From Zoroaster sp. YZ-2022 (lineage: Eukaryota; Echinodermata; Asteroidea; Forcipulatida; Zoroasteridae): 64,000 bases of DNA. Shown piece after piece: positions 10,565 to 22,895 of this stretch. Under the pieces are notes generated by a model that was not told the DNA's origin, searched no databases, and saw nothing but the letters and a program-made list of their open reading frames with translations. Numbering within the stretch: the first letter of the stretch is position 1; every line of letters begins with the position of its first letter. The stretch lies in NCBI GenBank assembly GCA_029582265.1, contig CM055817.1:29564303-29628302 (forward strand), written 5' to 3'. The position numbers were made by a program, and so were the translations under genes.

Positions 10565-12085
10565 GACAGCGTCGAATCAAATATAACTGTTATTCCACAG
10601 ACTGTTGATTGATGTTACGGAGAAATCCACAGAAAAAACTCGATGAACAAAATCCGCTGGATAATGTTGATAGTCAATTGTTTTTAAACCAAAAATTGCA
10701 GCTGGAGAACCCAAGTCCAATATGAATTATCCTTCACAAATTGAAAAGGAAAATAATATTGTCCTTGGAGATTTGTCCTTGCACAAATTCCAACGATAAT
10801 TTACCGTATACAAATCGTCGAGATCGCCTCCGGTGCTTGCGTCTGGAACACGTAGCTTCGAAAAATACAGCCGCAAAATATCAAAAATCGTCAGCTGCCG
10901 ACATAAACAACTGAAGCGACGTCTTTTTAATTGATAATCCACAAGCCAAAGCGATTTATCCAGCTGCAGAAGAACCGAGGCGAAATTGTTATATCACCTT
11001 CGTCACACCAACATTTTCTAGCATCTTCATTAATCCAGTGACTGTAACAAAGTGGAAGATAAATTCATTAAGCCCGCCTAACCTAAAGTTTAATGACGCT
11101 TAGATGAGCAAATTAATTGGTTAAGCCTGTAAAGAATTTGCATACCAGCACGTACCTGCCTAACAACCAGTAAACAAATAGCCCAAGGTCAGCCGATTGT
11201 TTTGGCATACAGCCAAATACCAGGGGCCAATAATAAAAGACAAGTGATGAAATACTTCTCACGAGTGAGGGCGCAATACAACAAAATTGATGCCAAACAT
11301 TTTGCATAAAGTGCAATAACACGCAATCGGAGAGGAAAGCCCCAGCATGGGATAGAACAATGTAAGTTTATGCTGAGCATAAGACCTTCTATCCTAAAGG
11401 TGATAACAGGAATTGTCAAAGTTGAGACATTTTATGTTTGAGGCAATATTTTCTCAGGACCAATTTACAGCTAGTTTGGGTCTTTCATTTGTTGCTGTGT
11501 TTTGAGCCAGTTTGGGTGCATAATTTTAGTGATAAACACAAAATCAGAGGATTACAACAATTGATTATGCAGCTGACAACTAGAAAAAAATCTTAACAGC
11601 AGAACAAGCCTGGAATTTAGATAACTGCAAGTCAACAAACTGTACTTGTTTAATATAATGTTACTTACTGTTGGTGTTCCTGCATCATAAAAGGGGTCCA
11701 GAAGATCATTTGATGATATTGAAGTCTCTGATATTACATCTGTCTAGTATAAGTGTAGAATAAAATGACATTTAAAACAAGTGGGATTTGTTTTGAATTC
11801 ATAGAATATTTTTTTAATTAATCATTTCTATAAGTGAGCTGTTAGTATCCATACTGAAAGTTTTATTTTGTCTTATCACAACTCCTGTTTTTTCTAACAA
11901 CCTATTACTTTGACCAATAAAGGCAGTCCTGGACAGAAATGGTTGCTTAATAAGAGGCACATTTTGTGTGCCTACCATTCAAGTCTGCCTATAATTACAC
12001 GAATGACAAACTCACACCAATTGATCTGATTCAGAAAACTAACTGAAGTTGTTGTAAAGAAATTGTTAATAGTAAATACTCACTG
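10565..12085. other. Non-coding; one weak minus-strand exon candidate
   Basis: There is no confident gene. On the minus strand, 11740-11670 is open and bordered by AGACAG and GTAAGT (product VISETSISSNDLLDPF), but its phase does not fit the repeat exon at 12086, so it is only a candidate. The remainder is unremarkable. Confidence 0.25.
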
Positions 12086-12503
12086 AATCTGAGTCTGTGT
12101 CATATTCATCATCTGTTTCTGCATGGGCAGCTACGTCTACATGGGGATCTCTGCCTGCTGCATGGAAATCTCTGCATGCTGCATGGGGAGCTACGTCTAC
12201 ATGGGGATATCTGCCTGTTGCATGGGGATCTCTGCCTGCTGTATGGGGATCTCTGCCTGCTGCATGGGGAGCTACGTCTACATGGGGATCTCTGCCTGCT
12301 GCATGGGGATCTCTGCCTGCTGCATGGGGAGCTACGTCTACATCGGGATCTCTACCTGCTGCATGGGGATCTCTACCTGCTGCATGGGGATATCTGCCTG
12401 CTGCGTAGGGAGCTACGTCTACATGGGGATCTCTGCCTGTTGCATGGGGATCTCTGCCTGTTGCATGGGGATCTCTATTAACAACAGAGATATCTCTATT
12501 AAT
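12086..12503 (-). CDS. Possible exon made of a 21-bp minisatellite
   Basis: Read on the minus strand, one frame is open through the whole minisatellite. It encodes units HAAGRDP alternating with HVDVAP, then runs into an acidic tail (ETDDEYDTDSDS) that stops exactly at a strong donor (GATTCA|GTGAGT). An acceptor-like TAATAG precedes it. Because the unit is 21 bp, every frame without a stop in the unit stays open, so an open frame alone proves nothing. The donor and the DSD-rich tail, like tails elsewhere in this window, are the real evidence. The function is unknown and no start codon is seen. Confidence 0.35.
12121..12480. repeat. 21-bp minisatellite
   Basis: About 17 copies of ATGGGGATCTCTGCCTGCTGC or the sister form ATGGGGAGCTACGTCTAC (18 bp), alternating in blocks. 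It produces long spurious ORFs in all plus-strand frames. Confidence 0.92.
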
Positions 12504-14214
12504 GGATTAAATGTTAAGAATGTACGCCATAGGATTGTTCACCGATGCCCATTGGATTGGACAATGAAATAATATTTTCATCAAGGGAGACGGCAATAAG
12601 GCATTTATCCAGCATTCCTCCCTCCATTACAGTCACAGAAAAATATTCTTTGCTTGAACTTGCCATCGTAACACCACTTTGACAGGACGCACGTGCGACA
12701 TGGCATTTTGTTTACATACACTTCCCGTCTAACACCCAATCCCACGGCCGCTGGTCTAGCACCGAACAGTGCACATTGGCTGTTCTCACGGTTAAGCATG
12801 TATTTGAAATCAAGACATGAGGGAGGCACGGAGTCAGATATAAGTACCGTCCAAGCAACTTACTGTGTGCCGCGCGGCCGGGCCGCGCCGATGCACATCC
12901 ATCGGGACGGCACGTATGGATGCGTGATCGAAGCGTATGGTATTAAAGTACACAGACAGGTAGCCTTCACGATTTGTTTATTTTTTTTCGCAATTCGTTT
13001 GCTCGACACTAAAAATCGACGTATTTTATTTGATTTTTTCAAATATTCGGACCAATGTTTGAATATTCGTCGCCGGGCAAAAAAAAAAGAAAAAAAGTAC
13101 GGATTTCCAATTTTTATTTTGTTCGATTTTTCAACAAAATAAGTTGCCGCATCCGTAAACCAACTAATAAAATTGGAATGGCCTAATGTTTATTTGGGTC
13201 AAAACATTATTTTGAAGTGTTTGAATTGTGGTGATACGTGTGTAGGTTCTGTTGATCAAGACCCATGAAGACATGCAGTTCTTCAAAAGAGTATTTGACT
13301 GTTTTGAGGTAGTTTAAATTTATTGCAAAAATTATTATCATAAGAGTAGTGAATATACATTGGCAGTATTGATAGTCCAAAACGACCAAAATACTCATAC
13401 AATTTTACTCAAAACTAACCTTCAAAATAAGCACTAATGAAGAACTTCCCAGACAGTTCAATATTGACTTTAAAAGATTGTCAATAGATTCAAGGATGCA
13501 AATGTGAATAAGGTGTCAGAGGAAGATCCCAAATTTCCACGATCCACCTTTGAAACCCATCAAGTTCGCCCCTTTCCTAAACAAAGTAAAAACATACATG
13601 TAGTTGGTTTTAAACAGGCAGACTGACCGATCTACGGAATTATTATTTTGAAGTCATATGTTGTGAATTTCTCGAAAAACTATACTTTTTTATTCAAATG
13701 ATTATTTGTTTAATTAATAAAAAAAAGGGAAACCATTTTCAACTAAAGTTTCAACTAAATTATAGAAGTTTGAATCATTATTTGTAAAAGTGTCACCAAG
13801 TATTAATGTGGGGAGATAATCCTTCAGATGATCTGCTAATCCCCACTCAAATTTTGGGTCACATGAAAAAAATTCAAAGAAATCTTTAATGTGTATGGTA
13901 TAATTAAGTTATCATTCAATGATTTGGGTTCTTTTCTACAAAAACTATTTCTCATAAGCCCTCATGAAATGAGCACCTTTTGTTTGGGCATAAACATTCT
14001 ATGTAGTAAATAATGTATACAATCCATTTAATTTTACAATTTTTGGTGGATAAAATGCAATATTTGCTTTACAATATTTCTCTGCTCCAGAGGTATGGAG
14101 GTCATTAAAGACAAGTGAAACAAAATATTAAAATATAAATGTAAATTTTCATTAAAGAACGTTTGAGTTAGGCGAGTTTTCTTTATAATTTATAGGATGA
14201 CTTAGACACAACTA
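12504..14214. other. No supported gene
   Basis: The segment 12690-12930 is richer in CpG (GCCGCGCGGCCGGGCCGCG) than its surroundings and could be a promoter-like island. Short ORFs on both strands there resemble no family I know. From 13140 to 14210 the sequence is AT-rich and featureless. Confidence 0.3.
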
Positions 14215-15080
14215 ACGATTTAACGATTTGCCCGATAAAGTTTAGTCTCAGCTCGCCATGTATGCTGATGATTGAACCCTCTACTGTGTTTCCCTAACTC
14301 TTCTAACACTTCTCGCTGTGAGGTGGGTGTCTCACTGAATAATGATTTAGAGAGCGTGTTTAAGTGGGGGAACGATTGGTTAGTAACCTTTAACGCAAAG
14401 AAAACTAAACTGCTTTCTCTTTCTCGCTCTAGAGATGATACATTTCCATCCATTCATATGGGTCCATCAACTTTGCCTGAGGTATCAGATTTTCGTCTTC
14501 TCCACTAATGCCAGTTGGGAGAGGTATAGCTCAGGCATTGCAAATAGTGCTTCCATGCGAGTTGGTTGTCTTTATCGAGCTCGGAAGTTCTTACCTCCTG
14601 ATGCTACTCTCTACGTGTATAAGACAACTATACGTCCCCTAATGGAGTACTGTTGTCACATTTGGGCCGGAGCTTCTGCCTGTCATTTATCTTTATTAGA
14701 TAGAGTGCAGAAACGTATTGGTAAGCTTGTTGGTGAAGTGTTGGGATCATCGTTACAACCTCTTTCTCACCGTAGGTCTGTAGCTAGCCTCTGTCTTTTC
14801 TACAGATATTTTCATGGCAAATGTGCCACCAGTGTGTCCGATCTGGTTCCTCCTATCAGGGTGTTTAAGCGTGAAAGCAGGCTTTCTGCTTGTTCTCACC
14901 CATACACTCTAGCTTTGCCGAGATGTAGAACAAAGAGCTATTCCAACAGCTTTTTCCCACGTACTGCATCTCTTTGAAACTCCTTGCCTGGCGCATGTTT
15001 CCCTCCATCCTACAATCTAGCTGGGTTTAAGAGGAATATCAATTCCTTCTTTCAGTCTCCCTGAGTTATTTTCATCTTCT
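14215..15080 (+). pseudogene. Jockey-like LINE reverse transcriptase fragment
   Basis: The C-terminal half of a non-LTR retrotransposon polymerase, truncated at its 5' end. YADD, the catalytic box, is visible at 14257-14268 and is followed at once by TGA. Further frames give DWLVTFNAKKTKLLSLSRS, then YRARKFLPPDATLYVYKT, RPLMEYCCHIWAGAS, and RTASL-stop-NSLPG, where a Trp codon is probably lost. At least two stops and one frameshift near 14505 make it dead. An oligo-T run at 15151-15166 follows. Confidence 0.75.
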
Positions 15081-15326
15081 ATGTTTTCTTCTTGTAGCCC
15101 CTTACCAAAAGTGGCTTTTAGCCTTATTTGGGGCGAACTTGCATAAAATAATTTTTTTTTTTTTTTTAAACGACAGTGGAGTGTGCATGAAGTATGTTAG
15201 CATTTATAGAACAGTTTTGCTCTGAGAAAACTGCACCCTCTCTCACAGGCGTAAATAATGTACTTCATGAATAACTAATTGTACTCACAAAACCGATTCA
15301 TTCAGTTTGTTTTGGCTCGTCCAAAG

Positions 15327-15705
15327 CACCAACAAAAACGTACATTTATGCACATATGTGATAACAACCTCAAGTGAAAAGGTCTTTCAATAAATTTGAA
15401 GGTCAAATTCATAGTTTTGAAGATTTTAATAACATTAATAAAAGGTAATACGACAAATGAGAAGTTCTACTTCACATTATAACATCTTATCAGTTTCTGT
15501 CTGTTGGTTGGTTGGGATTTGATTATGTTTTTGTTCTCCACCCAAAAAGTAGTAACAAGTAGGAAAACGCCAACAAAAACGTACATTTATGCACAGATGT
15601 GATAACCTCAAGTGAAAAGGTCTTTCAATAAATTTTGAAGGTCAAATTCATAGTTTTGAAGATTTTAATAACATTAATAACATTAATAAAAGGTGTTGAT
15701 GTTGT
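15327..15705 (+). repeat. Direct duplication of about 125 bp
   Basis: A segment starting CCAACAAAAACGTACATTTA and containing GTGAAAAGGTCTTTCAATAA occurs at about 15330-15452 and again at about 15570-15700 with few changes, plus an extra AACATTAAT triplet block in the second copy. Confidence 0.85.
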
Positions 15706-15813
15706 ATAAAGTGCGCCCTTCCCTCAAGCAAGCACTTTTGAAGATTTGCATGTTTTGATACCTTTGACACTTCTACCAAGCCCACAAGACACATGCTAAA
15801 TACTTTTAGCGTA

Positions 15814-15888
15814 CTTTGGTGGGACTCGAACCCACGCCTTCTGCGTTCTAAAGCAAATGTTTAACCACTAAACCACTGAGCTTGCCAG
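15814..15888 (-). repeat. tRNA-like sequence, probably SINE-derived
   Basis: The minus strand shows a box A-like TTTAGTGGTTAAAC and a box B GGTTCGAGTCC with a T-stem-like GTGGG/CCCAC. The acceptor stem does not pair and the anticodon arm is irregular, so a working tRNA is unlikely. Confidence 0.5.
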
Positions 15889-16056
15889 TGTTGAATTATT
15901 GCAGTTCAAATCATTCAGCACGGACATGCGACAAATCTTGAGTGATGTAAATCTTGTGTCGATCCATACGACCATTTTTTAAGTACATAAACCAAGTTGT
16001 GGAAGAAAGATCGTGTGGATTTATGCACGATTTACATTGCTTGAGATTAGTCCTAT

Positions 16057-16270
16057 TATCTTCAAGCAAACTTGAATCCTCGATTCTGATTGGTTGATCC
16101 ATGGCAACAACTGTGGTATTATACCGAATCGTACGGTCCGTACCGCGCTCCGCGTATTGCGCTATTCCAAGATGCCAGCGATATTCCAGGTGCAAGCGCT
16201 AAACCGCTAAAAGGTTCGTGTAAAGCGTGCTTGTTCAAACTTTAATGTGTATCAAGTTTGCTTGAAGATA
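16057..16270. mobile_element. Small MITE, 17-bp TIRs flanked by TA
   Basis: TATCTTCAAGCAAACTTGA is mirrored exactly by TCAAGTTTGCTTGAAGATA. Taking the outer TA as the target-site duplication leaves 17-bp terminal inverted repeats, as expected of a Tc1/mariner-type MITE. There is no ORF. Confidence 0.8.
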
Positions 16271-16329
16271 AATTCGTTATCACACTCGCGCGAGTTGAAC
16301 ACAGAATAATGTAGTGCATCTGTGTCCCA

Positions 16330-17829
16330 CATACCACTCAGCTTTCGGCCTCGTTTGGACAACATTTGGACCGAGAGTGCTTGTCAAACTATCGTCCAAT
16401 CTCTAACCTGAGATACATCTCCAAATTAATTGAGCGTGCGGCTGTCACTCAACTTCAGAACTATCTCTGTAAAAACAACCTCCATGCCAAAACGCAGTCT
16501 GCTTATCGTCCTTTCCACAGCACTGAGACTGCCCTTGTTCGTGTGCAGAACGACATCTTGCGTGCACTGGACAATCATAAGGAAGCCATCTTGGTGCTGT
16601 TAGATTTCTCAGCTGCTTTTGACACCATTGATCACAAACATCTCCTTCATCGTTTATCTTCGCGCTATGGAATTACTGACATCGCCCTCGACTGGTTCAC
16701 TTCCTATCTCAACAATAGAAATCAGTGTGTCCTCATTAACAATGCTCAATCAGATCGTCATCATCTCTGCTGTGGTGTTCCTCAAGGTTCAGTAGCTGGG
16801 CCTCTTGAATTTGTCATGTTCAGTGCGCCCTACAGGATCTCATTGCTGCTCATAGTATTTCTAGTGTTGTTTATGCCGACGACACTCAGCTTTACGTCAC
16901 ATTTGACCCAGCAGATCGTGCTTCCGCTATTGCTAAAGTTGAAAATTGCCTTCAAGATGTAAAATCATGGACTTTGTCTAACAAACTTGCTCTGAACGAC
17001 TCAAAAACTGAGATCTTATTTTTAAGTTCTCAGTATACAAAAAACACACCACCTCCTACTTTAAATATTGGCCAGTCCGTTATTGTACCATCTGATGCTG
17101 CCCGAAATCTTGGTGTGATTATGGACTCTTCTTTACGCATGAGTAGCCATGTTGATAATGTGTGTAAAGCAGCTCTCATGGCAATCAGAAAAATAGGTCA
17201 AATTCGTCGCTACCTGGATGATGCCACTACTCTTCGTCTTGTTCACGCGTTTGTCACTTCTAGACTTGATTTCTGCAACTCCCTTCTGTACGGACTCCCA
17301 GATAAAGAACTCTCAAAAATCCAACGTGTACAAAACACTGCTGCTCGCCTCGTTTCTTGTTTACCTCGCTCTCACCATGTTACACCAGTATTAATGGATT
17401 TGCACTGGCTCCCGGTTAAGATGCGCACAATTTACAAAATTCTTCTGTTAACTTTCAAAGCACAAATGGGTCAAGCTCCATCTTATTTATCTGAACTTGT
17501 TCACCGTTATTCTCCTACTCGGACTTTAAGGTCATCTCAACAGGCATTGCTTGCTTCATCTACACGGGCTTCTACCAAATTTTATGGAGAAAGGTCTTTC
17601 TCTTACGCTGCACCAATGTTATGGAACAATCTACCCGTGCATATTCGCCAATCTAGTTCTGTGAACCGTTTTAAATCTCTGTTAAAAACTCATTTGTTTG
17701 AATGTGCTTATTTGTAATCTTGTTCTCTCTCATTGTATTTTCTATGCTTTTTCCCCCCACGTATGCGCTTAGAGGCTTTGGCATTAGGCGCTTTACAAAT
17801 GTCTATTATTATTATTATTATTATTATTA
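16330..17829 (+). mobile_element. 5'-truncated L2/CR1-like LINE with (ATT)n tail
   Basis: The reverse transcriptase domain is read from LSNYRPISNL (16374) through LDFSAAFDTIDH, GVPQGSV and VVYADDTQLY, and on to RLDFCNSLLYG, LHWLPV and SYAAPMLWNNLP, ending at 17717. One 1-nt lesion near 16832 splits the frame just before the YADD box; otherwise the sequence is well preserved, so the insertion is fairly young. The 3' UTR ends GGCGCTTTACAAATGTCTATT followed by ATT repeats, a tail common in L2/CR1-type LINEs. The endonuclease part is missing. The tail runs directly into the minisatellite arm at 17830. Confidence 0.85.
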
Positions 17830-18076
17830 CGTCCAACCCATTGCGTCCGCGGAACCATTACGTCCGACCCATTGCGTCCGCGGAACCATTGCGTCCGACC
17901 CATTACGTCCGCGGAACCATTGCGTCCGACCCATTACGTCCGCGGAACCATTACGTCCGACCCATTGCGTCCGCGGAACCATTACGTCCGACCCATTACG
18001 TCCGCGGGTCCATTACGTCCGACTCATTACGTCCGCGGGCCCATTATGTCCGGCCCATTACGTCCGCGGGCCCATA
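17830..18076 (+). repeat. GC-rich minisatellite, left inverted arm
   Basis: Alternating units CATTRCGTCCGCGGAAC and CATTRCGTCCGACC, making a dimer of about 32 bp. It is very CpG-rich compared with its surroundings. It is the inverse of the array at 24533-24905. Confidence 0.93.
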
Positions 18077-18885
18077 ACTCAAATAATGTTTGAACACGTA
18101 ACGTTGGGGAAGTTAAAACCAATTACTTAGAACAATTTCATGTCACAGCGCTCTACTGCAAAATTAGCTTGTTAAAAACCACTGGTGTTAATTTAATAGT
18201 GTCTGAATTATCGTGCTTCATATGAGCACCACTGGTGTACTATTTAACATACCAGTTTTTGGACTGTAAGTACGAAGCCCATTGATGCCCCTGAAAAATA
18301 AATTACAAATCTGATTTCGAATCCGTTTGAACGGATTTGGTATGTTTCTTTAAAAAGGAGTTTGAAACAGCCAATTCTTAACTAAAACAAACAATGTTAT
18401 TATGGGCAATAATAAACAGTTAAAATACATAGGTCTAGCCACCAAGAAAAGTAGCAGGGTTCCAAGTTTAAGTAACCTAATATTAATCCCACGATAAACT
18501 TTATATAAATAAAATGTAGACAAAAAGATAAGGTGTGTGTCAGCTATCAGTTAATGTTTTATTCAACACTGGTAAATATGTAATAACATAAACCAAAAAA
18601 GTCTAACTTTCAAATTTCTATCAAATTGCCTATCGTTTAATAGGGTTTGTATAATCATCGGTAGTTTTGTTTTCAGTCAGTCAGCCACATCGGCGGATCA
18701 TGTGTGCCCAACCCTTCACTTTTGCCGTCTGCCTCCCTTTTTCGACACCCTGGTCAGCCAGATGGGCATAATTTGTTCCCTGTTGGAAAGTGTACATCTT
18801 GCAAACGATACACAAAGTGCAACCCAATAGCAAGTCTGTCATTTCCAAAATGTTGCGAGCACTACAAGTAATAAATTTGTCAATA

Positions 18886-19077
18886 TAAGTAAAGACTAAT
18901 TGTGGTGACACCTTGTGAAATTCTCTGAGTGGTAATGGTTCTGAAAAGAACTAGAGGTTACAACTCGACGTTTCGATCAGTATGCTCTGTTGTCATCATA
19001 ACCTCCAGTTCTTTTCAGAACTAGTACCACTCAATAAAGAGTTTCACATGGTGTCACCGCAAGTAGTCTTTACTTAT
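18886..19077. repeat. Hairpin (inverted repeat, arms about 80 bp)
   Basis: AAGTAAAGACTA, GGTGACACC, GAGTGGTA and GTTCTGAAAAGAACT in the left arm are mirrored in order in the right arm (AGTTCTTTTCAGAACT, TACCACTC, GGTGTCACC, TAGTCTTTACTT). The loop of about 30 bp contains GACGTTTCGATC. It is a foldback element inside the Ginger transposon. Confidence 0.8.
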
Positions 19078-19961
19078 CCTCTTCACCAAGTTTTGTCTAT
19101 AACTGTTTCTTTAATAATGTATTATGTATGGTACATGGTTATAGAGGGTGAAAAACAATACTGGATAACAGACCATATACCATTTGGGAAAACCTAAGGC
19201 CAAGTTTAATCCCTGTGGAAAGAAAAGTCATTTATAACAAAGAGCAGAATGTTAATGTCAGTCAGGTAATTTTGGCTTTAATTAATATTAATAATATTAC
19301 AATAAATTTAAACAAAACACTGATGCGGAGTGAAATATAAATATGTGCGTGGATCAGAAACCGAATTTAGTCTTAACTTTTATAATTAACTAACTTGTAC
19401 ACTACATAACAGTGATACTACACTTATTAACAAGTAAAATAACAGTTAATTCAAATATAACTGTGAACTTCAAGGTTGTTTATAAAGTACTATAACTATA
19501 ACAGAAACATGTAGAGTACTATAACTATAAATATAGTAATACTACACTTATTAACAAGTAAAGTTAAAGCTAATACTATAACTGTGAACTTCAAGATTGT
19601 ACTATTGAGTACTATATGTTCAAGGCACCTCTCTCCATCCCAACCCCAAAAAATACTTTAAAAACTATTTGTCCTCTGCATTAGAAACTGCAGGCAAACA
19701 AATCGGAAACTTCAGAAACAAACGTTCTCTCTCCCTTCACATTTGATTACAATTATTTACAGTGTTCATCAGTAGATTCGTAACCTGGAAAATGTACAGA
19801 ACAATCTGCTAAAACGTATAGGCCTAAAGACAATATTATAATAAATGTTAACAATGAAATCTTGCAAAGATTAGTTACTGGTTCAAAATTAATATTTATT
19901 AATATTTCTTTTTGGTGTAGTGTATATCCCTTCCCCCAACAATGAATGTTCAATGAAAGTT
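19078..19961. other. Non-coding 3' region of the Ginger element; short duplication
   Basis: TACTACACTTATTAACAAGT with AACTGTGAACTTCAAG occurs near 19416 and again near 19543, a diverged direct duplication of about 100 bp. No gene is seen. Confidence 0.5.
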
Positions 19962-22895
19962 CTACTTGGCCCATCCTCCTGATGGGTAAAAATCATATAA
20001 CTTAAACCAACCAAAACCGAGCGCACAAACTACAACCTTGCCATACAACCATCCTTTATAAAAACCAAAAACACGGCGCAGTTCTGCTGCGAGCCCACTG
20101 CTTCTACCAATAAACCGATACAGTTTGGTTAATGACCAGTCACGTAGCTGGCCAACAGGAATTTCATCAGGATTGTCCTCCATATAAGTCACTACACTTG
20201 GGGAAACGTGTATCCTCGGTAGGGGCATATCCGACAAGAGGGCATTGAATCGTTCACTTAATGGGAAAAGAATCCTTAACATGCCAATATGAGCTGCTGA
20301 CAAAGACACAATGTGTCGAAGAATATGTTGCAATATCTCGTTTGGGAAATGGCAAAGCAAAAATCGTGTGTCCGAAACATGATGCAAATAAGGCTCTTTG
20401 CACTCGTGCGATTGAGGTGAGATGGTGTGCATAGAAAGATCCGGTGGATCATCAAATGAGTTATCATGATCAAGACTGGAATGTTCAGGGCACATGTTAT
20501 TACTGTCTGTGATCCTGGTCATTGGTTCTAACCTAATGTAATGGAATTCGTATTCATGCCCAAGATAGACTGTCCCGATAGTTACATCGGAGTTATCTGG
20601 CTCAATAAATGTTATCCCGCGATGTTGACTAGAAACAACCCCTATTCTAACGTGATAGGTATTGGCAGCAGCGTGTAAGGAGATGTGGTCTCCCCACTCA
20701 TTACCTGACATTCTATGTAAATATTCATCCCATGTTAGATTAGGCACAAATTCAGAAAGGTGATCCCCTCTATACACTGGGTTTAGACGTAACCATGATA
20801 CTACATCAGACCTAATAGTTTGTTGGTCATACTGATTGCCCAACAAACAACTCAAGCTTTGAGCAAGAGAATGAAACATACAATTTCCGTCTCTTGGTAT
20901 GTCTCCTTCTGGAACCAATTCCTGTTCTATAGCGTGTGTAATTAAGTCGTCGTGAGCAGTCTCAAAAAATCTATGCCGACTAATATTGCTGAAAAAATCG
21001 AAGACTGTATTGGTTTGTTTGACATAGTCCCTAAATCTTACCCTTCTTAACTTGTGCTTCTTTATTATACAATTCAAAAGAGAATCTTTGCAACAAAGTT
21101 GGGACATTTTGTTGGAACACAAGGGAACGGCAAGCCGATCACACGCATCGTTATCGCACTGGCAAACTTCTATTACTTTCTTCAAGAGACTCGTGTGTAA
21201 ATTCTGTCGGTCAGTTTCCATGGATTGCGTCACCGCGGCTACGTCAGCAACACGAAACCACTTTTCAAGCACTTTACCATCCGCTGTGATTTTCACCTTA
21301 TACGTATGAAGTTTATAATTTGTTTTGATAACTTCTCCCTCATGCACAATTCTATTTGACACTTTGCCTTTCCCACTTAATCTGACCAAAGCCTTGTCGC
21401 CAACTAAGTACAGACTGGGTGGACGTTTTGCCATTGATCTTTTAACCATTGTTTCTGCGCTCAGCCTAGAGGCACGATTGGCTTTATCTCGAATACGTTG
21501 AACTTCGCACAGCCGAGAATTATCATTACCATGGGATTCATCATTTGGCAATGAAGGAATTTTAGTATTGACCTTTCGTCCGTGGTAAATTTCAAATGGT
21601 GTCGCCTGAATTGCCTCATGAAATTCGGTGTTTCGCAGAAAAGCATACCTTTTTACTTGTCGTGCCCAGTTATTTTTCTTTAATTTCACCACATCGAACA
21701 TAAGTTTTCTTTTCCATGTGCGATGCGACGATTCAATTTTCCCTTGGCTTTGGGGGTGGTATGGTCGTCCTCTTACTCTAATTATTCCCATTTTCTTACA
21801 AAACGTATTGACATATCCCATGAATTCTTTGCCTCTGTCACTCTGTAAACCTTTGGCTGACCTTCGGACAAATATAGGTCCTGAAGTGTCCTAGCAATTA
21901 CTTTACTATTTTTGGACGCCAATGGGTAAAGCCAAACGTATCTGCTGAAAATATCCATAATACTGAGAATGTACCTGTATGTTTCATTTGCACTCGTATC
22001 TGCTAATTTCACCATACTTACTAAGTCAATTTGATGTATTTTCTGTACATCACTGGCCATGACAGGTGTAAGAGGTGCTTTGTTTGAAAACAGAGGTCCT
22101 AATCGTTGATGTAGCGACATTGACTTCAAGTTCCTACAGGTTACTTTTCGGAAACCCCTGAAACCGTTCCCCTATTCGTTTAGTAACCTTTGTGATACTT
22201 CCCCCTTTACTGTAAGTGTAGCCCTTCCTAACTATACTTCTGACTTCCCCTTCTTTTAGCAGTATGGTGTTGTTGAGGAATATTCTATTTTCGGTTCGTC
22301 CCATAATGGTGTGCTCTCTTATTTGAACGTGGAAAGATGCCTTCCATCTTCTTAATTGCCTGTAGGCTGCCTGTCCATTTGCTTCATCAGAACGTTCCTT
22401 AATCCGTGTGCCAGCAAGGATGTCTATGGGGAAAATAGTTGAAATTGTATCAATGTGAAAACATTATAGACATCAAAAGAACGACATGTAAACTTTCCTT
22501 AGCTCTTCTACTGTTGTTTATTTAGTGTCGTTGTTGCTGAAAGACCATGCATGGGTTGATATCAAGCCCGAGACCGCCACCAACGATGACAATGACAACG
22601 CCAAAAAATGTTGGTCCCTTATTTTGCAAATATTATGCATTCTAAAACATTGAACAAATAATACTAAAATATCACGGATCAGGTGCTATTGCAACATGTA
22701 CATAATTTGTGCGAAACTGGTTTCTGACATGTGTTTTTAAATTAGACTAATACTACATCTATTCATTAATCTAACTAGGATACCTTACCTAGTAGTACAC
22801 GGTGTCGTTCTTCACTAACACTTCTTATTTTGTTTGGCATTCCTTCACTTGGCTTGTACCATGTTATCAGTAACATGGTCACAACGTTCTGGGCC
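19962..22895 (-). pseudogene. Ginger1-like transposase: integrase + OTU protease + F-box-like
   Basis: Exons on the minus strand: 22895-22789 (QNVVTMLLITWYKP, ending at GTAAGG) and 22423-19962, joined in phase 1. Exon 2 opens with DILAGTRIKERSDEANG and TYSKGGSITKVTKRI. The catalytic core follows: HQIDLVSM (first Asp), LQSDRGKEF (second Asp) and GRPYHPQSQGKIESS (Glu). The frame changes twice, near 22135 (with a stop) and near 21850, so this copy is damaged although all three acidic residues survive. After the integrase, the 619-aa open frame (21821-19962) carries an OTU cysteine protease at about residues 300-432, with RDGNC (Cys 314) and EFHY (His 427). FPNEILQHILRHIV near 492-505 resembles an F-box. 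OTU removes ubiquitin in known proteins; its job in Ginger1 is unknown. The first coding exon was not found. Confidence 0.8.

Noticed and set aside
12097..12572. Three overlapping plus-strand ORFs over the 21-bp repeat
   Set aside because: A 21-bp unit without a stop is open in any frame by construction. Only the minus strand has a donor at its end.
16366..17717. Intact, autonomous LINE
   Set aside because: The 5' part including the endonuclease is missing, and a frameshift interrupts the polymerase before YADD.
17702..18130. Long plus-strand ORFs with repeated RPTHYVRGTI-type peptides
   Set aside because: They are translations of the GC-rich minisatellite in several frames; the mirrored array at 24442-24999 gives the same peptides. 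No splice or start evidence.
19962..22895. Gypsy LTR retrotransposon or retrovirus-like integrase
   Set aside because: There is no gag, protease, reverse transcriptase or LTR. Integrase followed directly by OTU is the Ginger1 arrangement.
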